A stretch of 64,000 nt of DNA from Chersky-840 sp963810195 (GTDB taxonomy: Bacteria; Actinomycetota; Acidimicrobiia; Acidimicrobiales; UBA8190): the NCBI GenBank assembly GCA_963810195.1, contig CAWEMO010000001.1, positions 372,001 through 436,000 of the forward strand, written 5' to 3'. Every line of letters starts with the position of its first letter. Position 1 is the stretch's first letter. The notes under the pieces are model-generated. The model was not told where the DNA came from. It saw nothing but the letters and a program-made list of their open reading frames with translations, and did no database searches. This document shows positions 45,936-54,683 of the stretch, piece by piece. The position numbers were made by a program, and so were the translations under genes.

Positions 45936-46442
45936 TCAGGAACCCCCGCCGTCGGCGTAGCGCGCCCGGATCTCGTCGTCGGCGGCGCGCACCTTCGCCG
46001 CCATGGAGTCACGAGACTTCTCGAGGGCCGCCGCCAGTCCTTCGTCGCCGAGGGCCAGGATCCGGGCGGCGAGGAGCCCCGCGTTGCGGCCACCGTCGAC
46101 GGCGACGGTGGCGACGGGAACACCGGGGGGCATCTGCACCATGGCCAGCAGCGCGTCGAGGCCGCCGAGGCCCCCCGAGGCGATCGGCACGGCGATCACC
46201 GGCAACGGTGTGGCCGCGGCCAGCACGCCGGCCAGGTGTGCGGCCTTGCCGGCGCCGGCGATCAGCACGCCGAACCCGCGTCCGGCGGCGTCGCGGGCGA
46301 ACTGCAGCGCCTCGTCCGGGGTGCGGTGCGCGGAGAGCACCCGGACCTCGACCGGTATGCCGAACTCGCGCAGGGCCTCGATCGCACCGTCCATCACCGG
46401 TGTGTCGGACGCGCTTCCCATCACCACGCCAACCGTCTTCAT
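45936..46442 (-). CDS. purE: N5-carboxyaminoimidazole ribonucleotide mutase PurE
   Basis: 168 residues from the ATG at 46442. VGVVMGSASDTPVMDGAIEA, RVLSAHRTPDEAL, IAGAGKAAHLAGVLAA and VPIASGGLGGLDALLA are the PurE active-site loops. It moves the carboxyl group from N5-CAIR to CAIR in purine synthesis. purK is not adjacent, which is unusual but not rare. Confidence 0.94.
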   Translation of the reverse strand: MKTVGVVMGSASDTPVMDGAIEALREFGIPVEVRVLSAHRTPDEALQFARDAAGRGFGVLIAGAGKAAHLAGVLAAATPLPVIAVPIASGGLGGLDALLAMVQMPPGVPVATVAVDGGRNAGLLAARILALGDEGLAAALEKSRDSMAAKVRAADDEIRARYADGGGS

Positions 46443-46599
46443 CGGACTCCCGTCGTTCTTGTCGGTCCTGCTCTCGATCCCTGTGCCGGCGTCGGCTCGG
46501 CTCGGCCCCGCCCCGGCGAGCCCGGCGACCCGGAGGACATTCTGCCCCCGCACCGGCGCCGCCTCACATCCGGGTGTCGATCGTCTCCGCCCTGCCCGC

Positions 46600-47118
46600 T
46601 CAGCCCGGCGGTGCCGATACGCGTCGGAGCACGGCACGCAGGTGGTTCGTGAGGGGGACACCGACGGCGGCCATGTCGAGCTCGTAGTCGAGGCGGTCGT
46701 CCCCGACGGTGATGCGCCGCACCAGCGCGGTCACGGCCTTGGCGCTGCCCGTGCCCGACACCGTCCTCGACGACAGGACGAGCGACGTCGTTGTGAGAGG
46801 ACCCTCGCTCACCTCCACCACGCCGGTCGGGTGGGCGACGACCAGCTCGACGTGGGTGGGAGAGGCGCAGCGCCAGTAGCCCGTCTCGGCGTGGAGGGGC
46901 CGGCCGTCCTCGAGGCTCCAGGTGCGCTGCGCGTAGGCGAGGAAGGGCTTGCCCACGTGCGACACGGTGATCTCCTCGCCGTATCCGAATGGCTCGATGG
47001 TCGGGTACGAGCCCTCGCCCTCGCCCGCCCATCGTCCCAGGAGAAACGCCAGGGGGGTCACGGCGTCGTGCAGTGTCGTGGCGGTCCCGGCGCCGTGGCC
47101 GGTGCCGTGGCCGTTCAC
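46600..47118 (-). CDS. Nitrobindin family heme protein (peroxynitrite isomerase type)
   Basis: 172 residues from a GTG overlapping the methyltransferase stop (GTGA). LAFLLGRWAGEGEGSYPTIE contains the GxWxGxGxGxYP signature, and VPLTNHLRAVLRRV near the C-terminus carries the probable axial His of the ferric heme. The family isomerises peroxynitrite to nitrate in actinobacteria. Strict coupling to the methyltransferase suggests a shared role, unknown at present. Confidence 0.88.
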   Translation of the reverse strand: MNGHGTGHGAGTATTLHDAVTPLAFLLGRWAGEGEGSYPTIEPFGYGEEITVSHVGKPFLAYAQRTWSLEDGRPLHAETGYWRCASPTHVELVVAHPTGVVEVSEGPLTTTSLVLSSRTVSGTGSAKAVTALVRRITVGDDRLDYELDMAAVGVPLTNHLRAVLRRVSAPPG

Positions 47119-47678
47119 GAGCCGCCGTCCCGGCGATGGACGGACACGGCGTAGTCCCCTCCGGCGTAGGGCGCCCGTTCCCACGTCGAGAAGCGGTGCA
47201 CGAGCCGGAGCCCCGCCGCCGCTCCCAACGCGTCGTAGCGCTCCAGGGTGAGCTGGCGCCCGACCTGGAATCCGGCCACGACGAGGCCGCCGGGCACGAC
47301 GGTCCGGGCCAGGTTCGACACCACGGCGGCCTCGGTGCCGAGCTCGAGGAAGATCATCACGTTCCCCGCCGCCACGGCGAGGTCGAAGCGGCTGTCGGGG
47401 AGCTCGGCGGTGGAGAGGTCCGCGAGAGCCCACTCGAGCTGGGGCGCCTTGGCCCGGGCGGTGTCGAGCATGGCGGGCTCGATCTCGACGCCGAGCACCT
47501 CGTATCCCCGCCGGGCGAGCTCGATGGCCACCCGCCCGGTGCCGCAGCCGGCGTCGAGGACCGAGGCGGGCGGCTCCCCGAGGAGCCACGCCACCAGGTC
47601 GGCCTCCCCGTGGAGATAGTTCCCCTCCGCCTGGAACCGGGCGAACCGGGCGTCGTACTCGTCACCGCGAAGAGGCAC
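47115..47678 (-). CDS. Class I SAM-dependent methyltransferase
   Basis: 187 residues from a GTG at 47678; the frame is open far upstream, but that part is not protein-like. YDARFARFQAEGNYLHGEAD, SVLDAGCGTGRVAIELARRG (SAM site), VEIEPAMLDTARAK, DLAVAAGNVMIF and VVPGGLVVAGFQ. Substrate unknown. The stop is inside the nitrobindin start. Confidence 0.88.
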   Translation of the reverse strand: MPLRGDEYDARFARFQAEGNYLHGEADLVAWLLGEPPASVLDAGCGTGRVAIELARRGYEVLGVEIEPAMLDTARAKAPQLEWALADLSTAELPDSRFDLAVAAGNVMIFLELGTEAAVVSNLARTVVPGGLVVAGFQVGRQLTLERYDALGAAAGLRLVHRFSTWERAPYAGGDYAVSVHRRDGGS

Positions 47679-47796
47679 TCCGCAAACGGTACTGGCACGA
47701 TGGGCGCAGCACGACGAGCCACGGCGGCGACATCGGGCACTCCGGGGGCTGCGGTGGCGGTCGGCAGGCGCCGACCCCGACACGAGGAGAACAGCT

Positions 47797-48714
47797 ATGC
47801 GCATCGGCCTGGGCCTCGAGATGGGCGGCACGATCGACGAGGTCGTGGCCAGGGCCCGCGTCCTCGCCTCGACGGGCGTGTCCTCGTTGTGGGCGTCGCA
47901 GATCTTCGGCTGGGACACGCTCACCGCCCTGGCTGTCGTCGGTCGCGAGGTGCCCGGGGTCGACCTGGGGACGGCGGTGGTCCCCGTCCATCCCCGCCAT
48001 CCCATGATGCTGGCCGAGCAGGCCCTCACGGTCCAGGCCGCGAGCGGCGGGCGACTGGTGCTCGGGATCGGCCTCTCGCACCAGGTCGTGGTGGAAGGGG
48101 CCTGGGGCTATTCCTTCGACCGCCCCGCCCGCTACATGCGCGAGTACCTCTCGGTGCTGGTGCCTCTGCTGCACGGCGAGCAGGTGTCGTTCAACGGTGA
48201 GGTGATCCGCACCAACACCTTCGGGCCCCTCGACGTCGCCCCCACGCCGCCACCGCCGGTGCTCGTGGCCGCGCTGGGGCCGACCATGCTGCGTCTGGCC
48301 GCCACCCTGGCCGACGGCACCGTGACCTGGATGGTGGGCCCCGCCACGGTCGCCGAGCACATCGTGCCGGTCATCACCGCGGCGGCGTCCGAAGCCGGCC
48401 GGCCGGCACCCCAGGTCGTCGTCACCCTGCCCGTGTGCGTGACCGAGGATCCCGACGCGGCGCGGGCCCGGGCCGACCGGATCTTCGCCGTGTACGGACA
48501 GCTTCCCTCGTATCGCGCCATGCTCGACCGCGAAGGGGTGGAGGGGCCGGCCGACGTCGCCGTCGTGGGCAGCGAGGAAGAGGTGACGGCCCAGATCCGG
48601 CGCTTCGCGGAAGGCGGGGCGACGGAATTCTCGGGTGCCGTCTACGGGACGCCCGACGAGGTCGAGCGCTCCCGGGCACTGCTCGGCGCCTTGGCCAGCG
48701 CCGCTTCGGGTTGA
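47797..48714 (+). CDS. LLM-class F420-dependent-type oxidoreductase
   Basis: 305 residues. MRIGLGLEMGGTIDEVVARA, VSSLWASQIFGWDTLTALAV, DLGTAVVPVHPRHPMMLAEQ and RLVLGIGLSHQVVVEGAWGY are strongly typical of F420-dependent LLM enzymes (TIGR03564-like). VLVAALGPTMLRLAA follows. Substrate unknown. GAGGAG ribosome-binding site before the ATG. Confidence 0.88.
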   Translation: MRIGLGLEMGGTIDEVVARARVLASTGVSSLWASQIFGWDTLTALAVVGREVPGVDLGTAVVPVHPRHPMMLAEQALTVQAASGGRLVLGIGLSHQVVVEGAWGYSFDRPARYMREYLSVLVPLLHGEQVSFNGEVIRTNTFGPLDVAPTPPPPVLVAALGPTMLRLAATLADGTVTWMVGPATVAEHIVPVITAAASEAGRPAPQVVVTLPVCVTEDPDAARARADRIFAVYGQLPSYRAMLDREGVEGPADVAVVGSEEEVTAQIRRFAEGGATEFSGAVYGTPDEVERSRALLGALASAASG

Positions 48715-48758
48715 GCCCCCGCACCACGGGCGACGCAGCGGGGGAGCCGCGCCGCGCG

Positions 48759-49364
48759 TCAGCGTTTGATGGTGGTGTGCTTGAACTCGTTGATCTCAGG
48801 GTGCTCGTCGAGAAGGGTGAGGACACCCTCCACCGTGGCCCGGGCGACGGTGGCGTCGTCACCGGGCCTGGTCATGATGCGCACGAACACGGCGCTGTCG
48901 CCGACCACGAACGTGGGGACACCGAAGACCTGGTGGGTCGTCACCGCCGCCTCGTGCGCCTTGCGGAACGTGTCGCGAGGTCCGCCGTCGGCCACTGCCT
49001 CGAACACGGCGTCGCCGTCGACCCCCGAGGCGTCGAGCACGTCGCGGATGACCGACTCCTCGCGCAGGTCGAGCCCACGGTCATGGCGCGCCGCGAACAA
49101 CGCGACATGGACGTCGAAGAAGTGGTCGGGGAAGCTGTCGCGTACCACCAGGCCCGCCTCGATGGCGAGGAGGTCGGGGGCCTTGGCGGGGTCGTCCCAC
49201 ACCGGGAGCCCGCCCTCCTCCACGTGCGCCTGGGACAGCGAGAAGGGGGCGAACTCGACGTCCCAGTCGGCCCCGCCGCGCAGGGCCACCACCAGGTGCT
49301 CGTGGGCGTTGCGAGCGAAGGGGCAGCGATAGTCGTAGGTCACGGAGAAGGCGCGTCGGCTCAT
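48759..49364 (-). CDS. DsbA-family thioredoxin-fold protein
   Basis: 201 residues from the ATG at 49364. SVTYDYRCPFARNAHEHLVV holds a single Cys (CPFA rather than CxxC), and FGVPTFVVGDSAVFVRI supplies the cis-Pro loop. No signal peptide. The single Cys points to an isomerase or transferase of the FrnE/HCCA-isomerase/nitrophenylglutathione-like type rather than disulfide formation. Confidence 0.82.
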   Translation of the reverse strand: MSRRAFSVTYDYRCPFARNAHEHLVVALRGGADWDVEFAPFSLSQAHVEEGGLPVWDDPAKAPDLLAIEAGLVVRDSFPDHFFDVHVALFAARHDRGLDLREESVIRDVLDASGVDGDAVFEAVADGGPRDTFRKAHEAAVTTHQVFGVPTFVVGDSAVFVRIMTRPGDDATVARATVEGVLTLLDEHPEINEFKHTTIKR

Positions 49365-49408
49365 GGTGAGGTCAACGTCCTCCCGGACCGCCGCATTCCG
49401 CCCTTGGC

Positions 49409-50242
49409 TCACCCCGCTCGGGCGACGGGTGGTGCCGGGCTCGGGCCGGCGAATTCCGCGGCCCGCGCCGGGTCCCCTCCGTAGACGGGGCACAGGGACC
49501 GGAAGCTGCACCAATTACACAGCGCGGACGGCCGGGGGCGGAAGTCCTCGTGCTCACAGGCCCGCTCGATGGCCGACCACACCGCGGCGGTGCGCTGACG
49601 GGTCCCGCGCACGGCCTGGTCAGAGGGCTCGGCCTCGATGACGAGCGGTTCGCGCAGGTACATGAGCCGGACCCGGCTCGGCCTGCGGCCCAGCACCTGC
49701 TCGCACAGCAGCGCGTAGAATTGCACGCCTCCGAGGCGTTGCTGCTCCTGGTTGACCGACGGGACGCGCCCGGTCTTGTAGTCGACGACTTCGAGCTCGC
49801 CCCGGGCGTTCACGTCGAGGCGGTCGATGATGCCGCGCAGCCGGAGGCCGGCCACGTCGGCCTCGAGGGTGAGCTCCACGCCCACGGCGTCGACGGCGTC
49901 GGGGTCCTCGAGCCGGAAGTAGCCCTCGACCAGCGAGGCGGCGTCGGCCACGAAGGCGTCACGCTCCGCGTCGGACAGGTCGAGGCTCGTCAGGTCCGGG
50001 TCGTCGCGCAGCGCGTCCCACGCCAGGTCCACCGCACGGCGGGCCGCCTCGGGGCTGCGCTCGCCGCGGGGGTGGTCCCAGAACAGGCGTTCCAGGGCAC
50101 TGTGCACGAGCGTGCCCTTGACCATGTGGGGCGCGGGTGCCTCGGGGAGCCGGTCGATGGCGGCGAACCGGAACGCGAGCGGGCAGTCCTTGAAGGCGCT
50201 GAGCTTGGAGGGGGAGAGGGATCGGGGGAGCGCCAGGGCCAT
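49409..50242 (-). CDS. RecB-family PD-(D/E)XK nuclease with Fe-S cysteines
   Basis: 277 residues from the ATG at 50242. SLSPSKLSAFKDCPLAFRFA, VKGTLVHSALERLFW (catalytic His), RGIIDRLDVNARGELEVVDYKTG split over the D and ExK motifs, then QFYALLCEQ. C-terminal CNWCSFRSLCP plus an upstream Cys fit the 4Fe-4S cluster of Cas4/AddB-like exonucleases. Probably a DNA-repair nuclease; no CRISPR array or Cas genes are nearby. Confidence 0.88.
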   Translation of the reverse strand: MALALPRSLSPSKLSAFKDCPLAFRFAAIDRLPEAPAPHMVKGTLVHSALERLFWDHPRGERSPEAARRAVDLAWDALRDDPDLTSLDLSDAERDAFVADAASLVEGYFRLEDPDAVDAVGVELTLEADVAGLRLRGIIDRLDVNARGELEVVDYKTGRVPSVNQEQQRLGGVQFYALLCEQVLGRRPSRVRLMYLREPLVIEAEPSDQAVRGTRQRTAAVWSAIERACEHEDFRPRPSALCNWCSFRSLCPVYGGDPARAAEFAGPSPAPPVARAG

Positions 50243-50253
50243 CGGATGCGAGG

Positions 50254-51169
50254 CTACGCCCCGGGTGTACCGGTCACGGGGACCAGGTGCTCGCGCACCG
50301 AGGCTGCCACCGCGGCGGGGTCCTCGAGAGGCCCGAAGTGCCCCATTTCGGGGAACACCACCATGGTCGACGACGCCAGGCGCCCGAGGAACGTCTCCAA
50401 CACGTCGGGGCCGAATCCGTCGGTCTGGGCGCCACAGGCCAGGGTGACGGGGCAGCTGACCCTGCCCAGACGCGGCATAGGCGTCATGGGAGAGGGCGTG
50501 GGCGAACACCTGGGCCTCGTGCTCGCGCCGGCACCGAAGCCGGATGCCGCCCCCCTCGGTCGGCGCGAAGCCGTTGTCGACGTAGGCGGCCAGCACGTCG
50601 GGGGGCAACCGGTCGAAGGGCGCCTTCCCCGCGAAGTTGGCGATGGCTTCGCGGCGCGAGCCGAACACCTCGCGGCGGCGCAGCGCCCCGGCCGCCAACG
50701 GGTTGGCCTCGGTGGTGGGCGCCAAGGGGACGTCGCCGGGGTAGACGACGGGCTCGAAGCAGTACAGACCCGCGAAGGTGCCGGGGCGGGCTTCCTCGGC
50801 CAGGAGCAGCGCCGCACCGCCGCACGAATGACCGAACCCGAACGGGCTCTCGAGCCCGAGATGGTCGACGACGGCGAGCACGTCGGTGGCGAAGCCGTGC
50901 CAGTCGAAGTCCCCGCCCGGCGGGGGGCCCGAGGCCCCGTGCCCGCGTTCGTCGAGGGCGATGCAATGGAATTGCGCGAGCAGACCGGCGGCCAGGGGCC
51001 CGAGGACCGGTCCGCAGAAGCCCGTGGCGTGGGCGAGCAGGAGCGGCGCTCCTTCCCCGCCGAAGTCGTAGTAGGCGAGGGCGACCCCGTCGGCCGTGGT
51101 CACATGGCCGGCGGGGGTCATCGGCCGCAAGGGCCCGTCGGGGTCGAGGGGAGGACCGGTGCCGGGCAT
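50254..51169 (-). CDS. Alpha/beta hydrolase, apparent +1 frameshift
   Basis: Starts MPGTG at 51169 (MTPAGHV at 51121 is possible). ALAYYDFGGEGAPLLLAHAT, ALDERGHGASGPPPGG, and the nucleophile elbow FGFGHSCGGAALLLAEEARP. The frame must skip one base near 50478 to continue as RLGRVSCPVTLACGAQTDGF (Asp loop) and VVFPEMGHFGPLEDP (catalytic His). The corrected product is about 304 residues. Substrate unknown. Confidence 0.78.
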
Positions 51170-51392
51170 CGGGGCGACGTTATCGGGCACGGGATCGGGG
51201 CCGGCCGTCCACACCGGGGATCCACGCGCCGGATTCGCGGGCGTCTCGTGCCTGGGAGTTCGCGCGCCGTTTCCCTCGTGTTCGCGCCACGTTCACCCCC
51301 ACGAGCCGGCGAGGCGCCGTGACCCGGGGGGCCTCGCGGAGCCCGAAAAGGGCTTGGTCCCCCGGTCCCCGCGTTGTATAGGGTCTGATCCC

Positions 51393-51575
51393 GTGGGGCC
51401 GTGGCGCTACGGGGTGACGCTGTTGCCGGGGGCTTCGAGATCCGACGACGAGCGCGACGAGGGCAAGGTCGACGAGGTGCTGCGGGCCCGGTCCGAGAGC
51501 GGATGGGAGCTCGTGAACGCCGTCACCGAACGCGACGGGTCGGACCTCCTCGTGTTCAGACAGAAGGCCGACTGA
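51393..51575 (+). CDS. DUF4177-like small protein
   Basis: 60 residues from a GTG. WRYGVTLLPGASRSDDERD, VLRARSESGWELVNAVTE and LLVFRQKAD match the pattern of small DUF4177-type proteins (a helix ending in GWELV, then a strand). Function unknown. Assignment is by pattern only. Confidence 0.6.
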   Translation: MGPWRYGVTLLPGASRSDDERDEGKVDEVLRARSESGWELVNAVTERDGSDLLVFRQKAD

Positions 51576-51622
51576 CGCTCGCCGGCGCGGCGACGGTACG
51601 GCGCCGGCAACGGCGACGGCGC

Positions 51623-52384
51623 CTACAGGGTTTCGAGCAGCGATTCGCGCAGACAGGACACGGCGTCGGTGACCCCGAGGGAGCGGGCCAGGTCCTCGAA
51701 GCTGCCATGTTCGTGACCGAGCTCGTCGAGGAACGCCGCCATCGACTCCGGGGCCACCGAGATGACCGCGGGCGCGTAGCGCTCGACCTCGGCGACCGAC
51801 TCCGCGTACTCCTGCTTGAGCCGATCCAACAGCGCGATCATCGCTTCAGCGCTGAGGGCGTAATCCTCGACGATGACGTCGCGGGGCACGCCCAGGAACC
51901 CGAGAACGAGCGCGGCGAGGATGCCGGTGCGGTCCTTGCCGGCGCTGCAGTGGAACACGGCCGGCAGGGCCCCGGGCTCGGCCAGCACGTGCACGGCACG
52001 GGCCAGCGAGCTCGATCCCTCGGAGAGCAACCGGCGGTACCGCGACGTCACGAAGGCAGGCTCGTCGTATCGACTGAGGTCCTCGGTCGGTGGCAGCACG
52101 TCGGTGAGGGGCAGATGGTGGTACTCGACCTCGAAGGCGTCCTCGGGGAACCTGCCGCGCTCGTCGACCTCTCCCTTGGTGCGCAGGTCGATGACCGTCG
52201 CCAGGCCGAGGTCCGCCAACTGGGCGCAGTCGTCCGCGTCCAGCCGGGTGAGGCCGTCGGCGCGGAACAGCCGCCGCCAGCGGATGCGGCGCCCGTCCGC
52301 TCCCGGGTATCCCCCGAGGTCCCGGAAGTTCACGCACCCAGAAAGCGTCAGCTTGCGCGCTGGTTGGGCGACGGCTCCTTCCAC
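51623..52384 (-). CDS. Tyrosine/dual-specificity protein phosphatase (PF13350 type)
   Basis: 253 residues from a GTG at 52384. SGCVNFRDLGGYPGADGRRI, IDLRTKGEVDERGRF and the catalytic loop AVFHCSAGKDRTGILAALVL (C-x5-R) are the Tyr_phosphatase3 signature. Related to MptpB; may act on phosphotyrosine or phosphoinositides. No signal peptide. Confidence 0.88.
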   Translation of the reverse strand: MEGAVAQPARKLTLSGCVNFRDLGGYPGADGRRIRWRRLFRADGLTRLDADDCAQLADLGLATVIDLRTKGEVDERGRFPEDAFEVEYHHLPLTDVLPPTEDLSRYDEPAFVTSRYRRLLSEGSSSLARAVHVLAEPGALPAVFHCSAGKDRTGILAALVLGFLGVPRDVIVEDYALSAEAMIALLDRLKQEYAESVAEVERYAPAVISVAPESMAAFLDELGHEHGSFEDLARSLGVTDAVSCLRESLLETL

Positions 52385-52407
52385 AGGGCAGAGGTTAGTG
52401 CGCGGTG

Positions 52408-53412
52408 TCAGTGGGTCAGCGCGGCCGCCTCCGACGAGAACGCGCTCTGCAGCGTCGCCCCTAGCGGTTTGGTGCTGAACGGCAGGCAGTCCTCGTCGAA
52501 GTACCACCAGAAGTAGCCACCCACGTAGTACGGGAGGTCGATGCCGAGCCCGTAGTAGTAGGCCATGAGCGACCGGGCCGTGGCGAGGGTGGTGCTGGTG
52601 GCGGGGTTGTCCATTCCGATCTCCCCGAACCCGAGCAGGGCGTGCGGGAAGAGGGCGTGGGGCCGGGCGAAGTAGGCGGTCCAGGTGGCGGCGCTGGGCC
52701 GGATCCCGTGACAGTCCTCCTCGTAATACGAGAGCAGCACGTAGTCGAGGCCGTTGCGGACGGCGACGGGCACGTATTTCTCCGAGAAGGCGATGGGGTC
52801 GAGCTCGCGGGGGCCGTCGCCGCAGCCGACGTTGTAGTAGAGGGTCAGCGCGCTGCGCCTGCCCGCGGCCGTCACGTCGTAAAAGGCGGTCGTGAGCTTG
52901 GCCTCGACCTTGGGGTAGCGACCCGTCCAGTCGCCGTTCACCTCGTTGCCGATCTCCCACACGTCCACCGAGTTGCCCAGTAGTGCCAGGTAGGACTCGA
53001 CCCGCCTGCCGTACGCCGCCGTGGAGATGTGCCGCGAGTCCGAGGAGTCGAGGAGCTCGCCCATCACGTAGCTCACGGGTTGGATCGCCCTGACCGCGGC
53101 GGTGTAATAGCTGGCCGGCTTCTTCACGTTGAAGTACACGCGGGTCATCGGCATGTGCCCGAGGGCTCGCGCGCCGGCCACAATGTCGCTCAGGTTGGCG
53201 ATGTCGTCCACCGTGATGCCGTAGAGCGGGCTGGGCAGGGCTCGCATCGCCGGAGCGAGGGATTCGCCAGCGGGCCCGGTCGCCGCGGTCTCGGCACGAG
53301 AACGCTCCGCGGTCGCTCTCATGGCCCCGCCCGCGGGAACGCCGAGCACGAGGACCGAGCTCAGCACCACCACAGAACCCACGAGGGCCTTCAGGCCCTT
53401 CGCCGGCTGCAT
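52408..53412 (-). CDS. Secreted glycoside-hydrolase-like protein
   Basis: 334 residues from the ATG at 53412. Signal peptide LVGSVVVLSSVLVLGVPAGGA, then a TIM-barrel-like sequence: PLYGITVDDIANLSDIVAGA, TRVYFNVKKPASYYTAAVRA, DVWEIGNEVNGDWTG (probable acid/base Glu) and LLGFGEIGMDNPAT (second Glu, possible nucleophile). Family not pinned down; GH39/GH5-like clans are possible. Function is by pattern, not proven. Divergent from the chromate transporter. Confidence 0.7.
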   Translation of the reverse strand: MQPAKGLKALVGSVVVLSSVLVLGVPAGGAMRATAERSRAETAATGPAGESLAPAMRALPSPLYGITVDDIANLSDIVAGARALGHMPMTRVYFNVKKPASYYTAAVRAIQPVSYVMGELLDSSDSRHISTAAYGRRVESYLALLGNSVDVWEIGNEVNGDWTGRYPKVEAKLTTAFYDVTAAGRRSALTLYYNVGCGDGPRELDPIAFSEKYVPVAVRNGLDYVLLSYYEEDCHGIRPSAATWTAYFARPHALFPHALLGFGEIGMDNPATSTTLATARSLMAYYYGLGIDLPYYVGGYFWWYFDEDCLPFSTKPLGATLQSAFSSEAAALTH

Positions 53413-53513
53413 CGACCCGGACAACACGGCAACGGCGATCGGGACGACGGGGGATCGCGACCTGCGTCCCGCAAGAGCGCGGCGGGTCAACCCCCCGATG
53501 CCAGACTCTGGCC

Positions 53514-54677
53514 GTGGGACCGCAGCCCGAGGTGTCTCTTGCCACCATCGTCCGGGAGTGGGGCCGGATCGGATGCCTCGGGTTCGGAGGGCCTCCGACC
53601 CATATCGCCTTGTTGCGTCGGCTCTGTGTCGACGAGAGGCGGTGGATGACGGCGCCGGAGTTCGAGGACGGGGTCGCGGCCGCCAACCTCCTGCCGGGCC
53701 CGTCTTCAACTCAACTGGCCATTCTCTGCGCCTGGCGCCTTCGGGGGAAAGCGGGTGCGGTCATCGGGGGGCTCTGCTTCATCGTCCCCGGGCTGGTCGT
53801 CATTCTCTGCTTGTCGGCGGTCTTCCTGGCTCCCCATCCGGCCCGATGGATCCTGGGAGCTGCGGCCGGTGCCGGTGGGGCGGTCCCCGCGGTGGCCCTG
53901 AAGGCCGCATCGGGGTTGGTACCCGCGAGCCGCACACGCGCCGGGTCGCGGCGCGCCCAGCGCGTGCGGTGGCTGCTGTACGTGGTCCTCGGCGGTGTGG
54001 CGGCCGTGACGGTGGGCCCGTACCTCGTGCTCGTGCTGGTGTCGGCTGGAGTGGCGGAAGTCGTGATCCGCTCGAAGGACCGGCCCGGTGAACGACGGAC
54101 GGCGATGGCGGCTGTGCCGGCGGTGGTGGGTCATGGCGCGGTCCTCGGCGGGTTGGCCGCGTTGGCGTGGGTGGCGTTCAAGGTCGGCGCTCTCTCCTAC
54201 GGAGGCGGGTTCGTCATCGTCCCGCTCATGCAGCACGACGCCGTGACCACCTATCACTGGATGACCGGCGGACAGTTCCTCGACGCCGTCGCCCTGGGCC
54301 AGGTGACTCCGGGCCCGGTGGTCCAGACCGTGGCGGTCGTCGGTTACGCGGCGGGCGGTGTCGGCGGTGGGCTCTTGGCTGCGCTGGTGGCCTTCGCCCC
54401 TTCGTTCCTGTTCGTCCTCTTCGGCGGGCCACGCTTCCATCAGATCCGGAGCAATGCCTCGGTGCAGGCGTTCCTCACCGGAGCCGGACCGGCCGCCATC
54501 GGTGCCATCGTCGGGTCGGCGGTGTCGCTGGGACTGACCTTCGGGCACCTGTGGCAGATCCCGGTCCTGGGTGGAGCCCTGCTGTGGTTGTTCGCGGCCC
54601 GCCGGGGGGTCGTGAGCGGCCTGCTCCTCGCCGGTGTCGTCGGGGTCGCACTGGCCCTGGCCGGCGTGCCCTCTTGA
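53514..54677 (+). CDS. chrA: Chromate ion transporter ChrA family
   Basis: 387 residues from a GTG. Two homologous halves: EWGRIGCLGFGGPPTHIALL with AANLLPGPSSTQLA, and FKVGALSYGGGFVIVPLMQH with ALGQVTPGPVVQTVAVVGYA. About ten membrane helices. The CHR family exports chromate or sulfate-like anions. No chrB-type regulator is adjacent. Confidence 0.92.
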   Translation: MGPQPEVSLATIVREWGRIGCLGFGGPPTHIALLRRLCVDERRWMTAPEFEDGVAAANLLPGPSSTQLAILCAWRLRGKAGAVIGGLCFIVPGLVVILCLSAVFLAPHPARWILGAAAGAGGAVPAVALKAASGLVPASRTRAGSRRAQRVRWLLYVVLGGVAAVTVGPYLVLVLVSAGVAEVVIRSKDRPGERRTAMAAVPAVVGHGAVLGGLAALAWVAFKVGALSYGGGFVIVPLMQHDAVTTYHWMTGGQFLDAVALGQVTPGPVVQTVAVVGYAAGGVGGGLLAALVAFAPSFLFVLFGGPRFHQIRSNASVQAFLTGAGPAAIGAIVGSAVSLGLTFGHLWQIPVLGGALLWLFAARRGVVSGLLLAGVVGVALALAGVPS

Positions 54678-54683
54678 ACCCGA

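Noticed and set aside
49409..50242. Cas4 of a CRISPR system
   Set aside because: The RecB-like nuclease has the Fe-S cysteines, but there is no array, Cas1 or Cas2 nearby. A general repair nuclease is the safer call.
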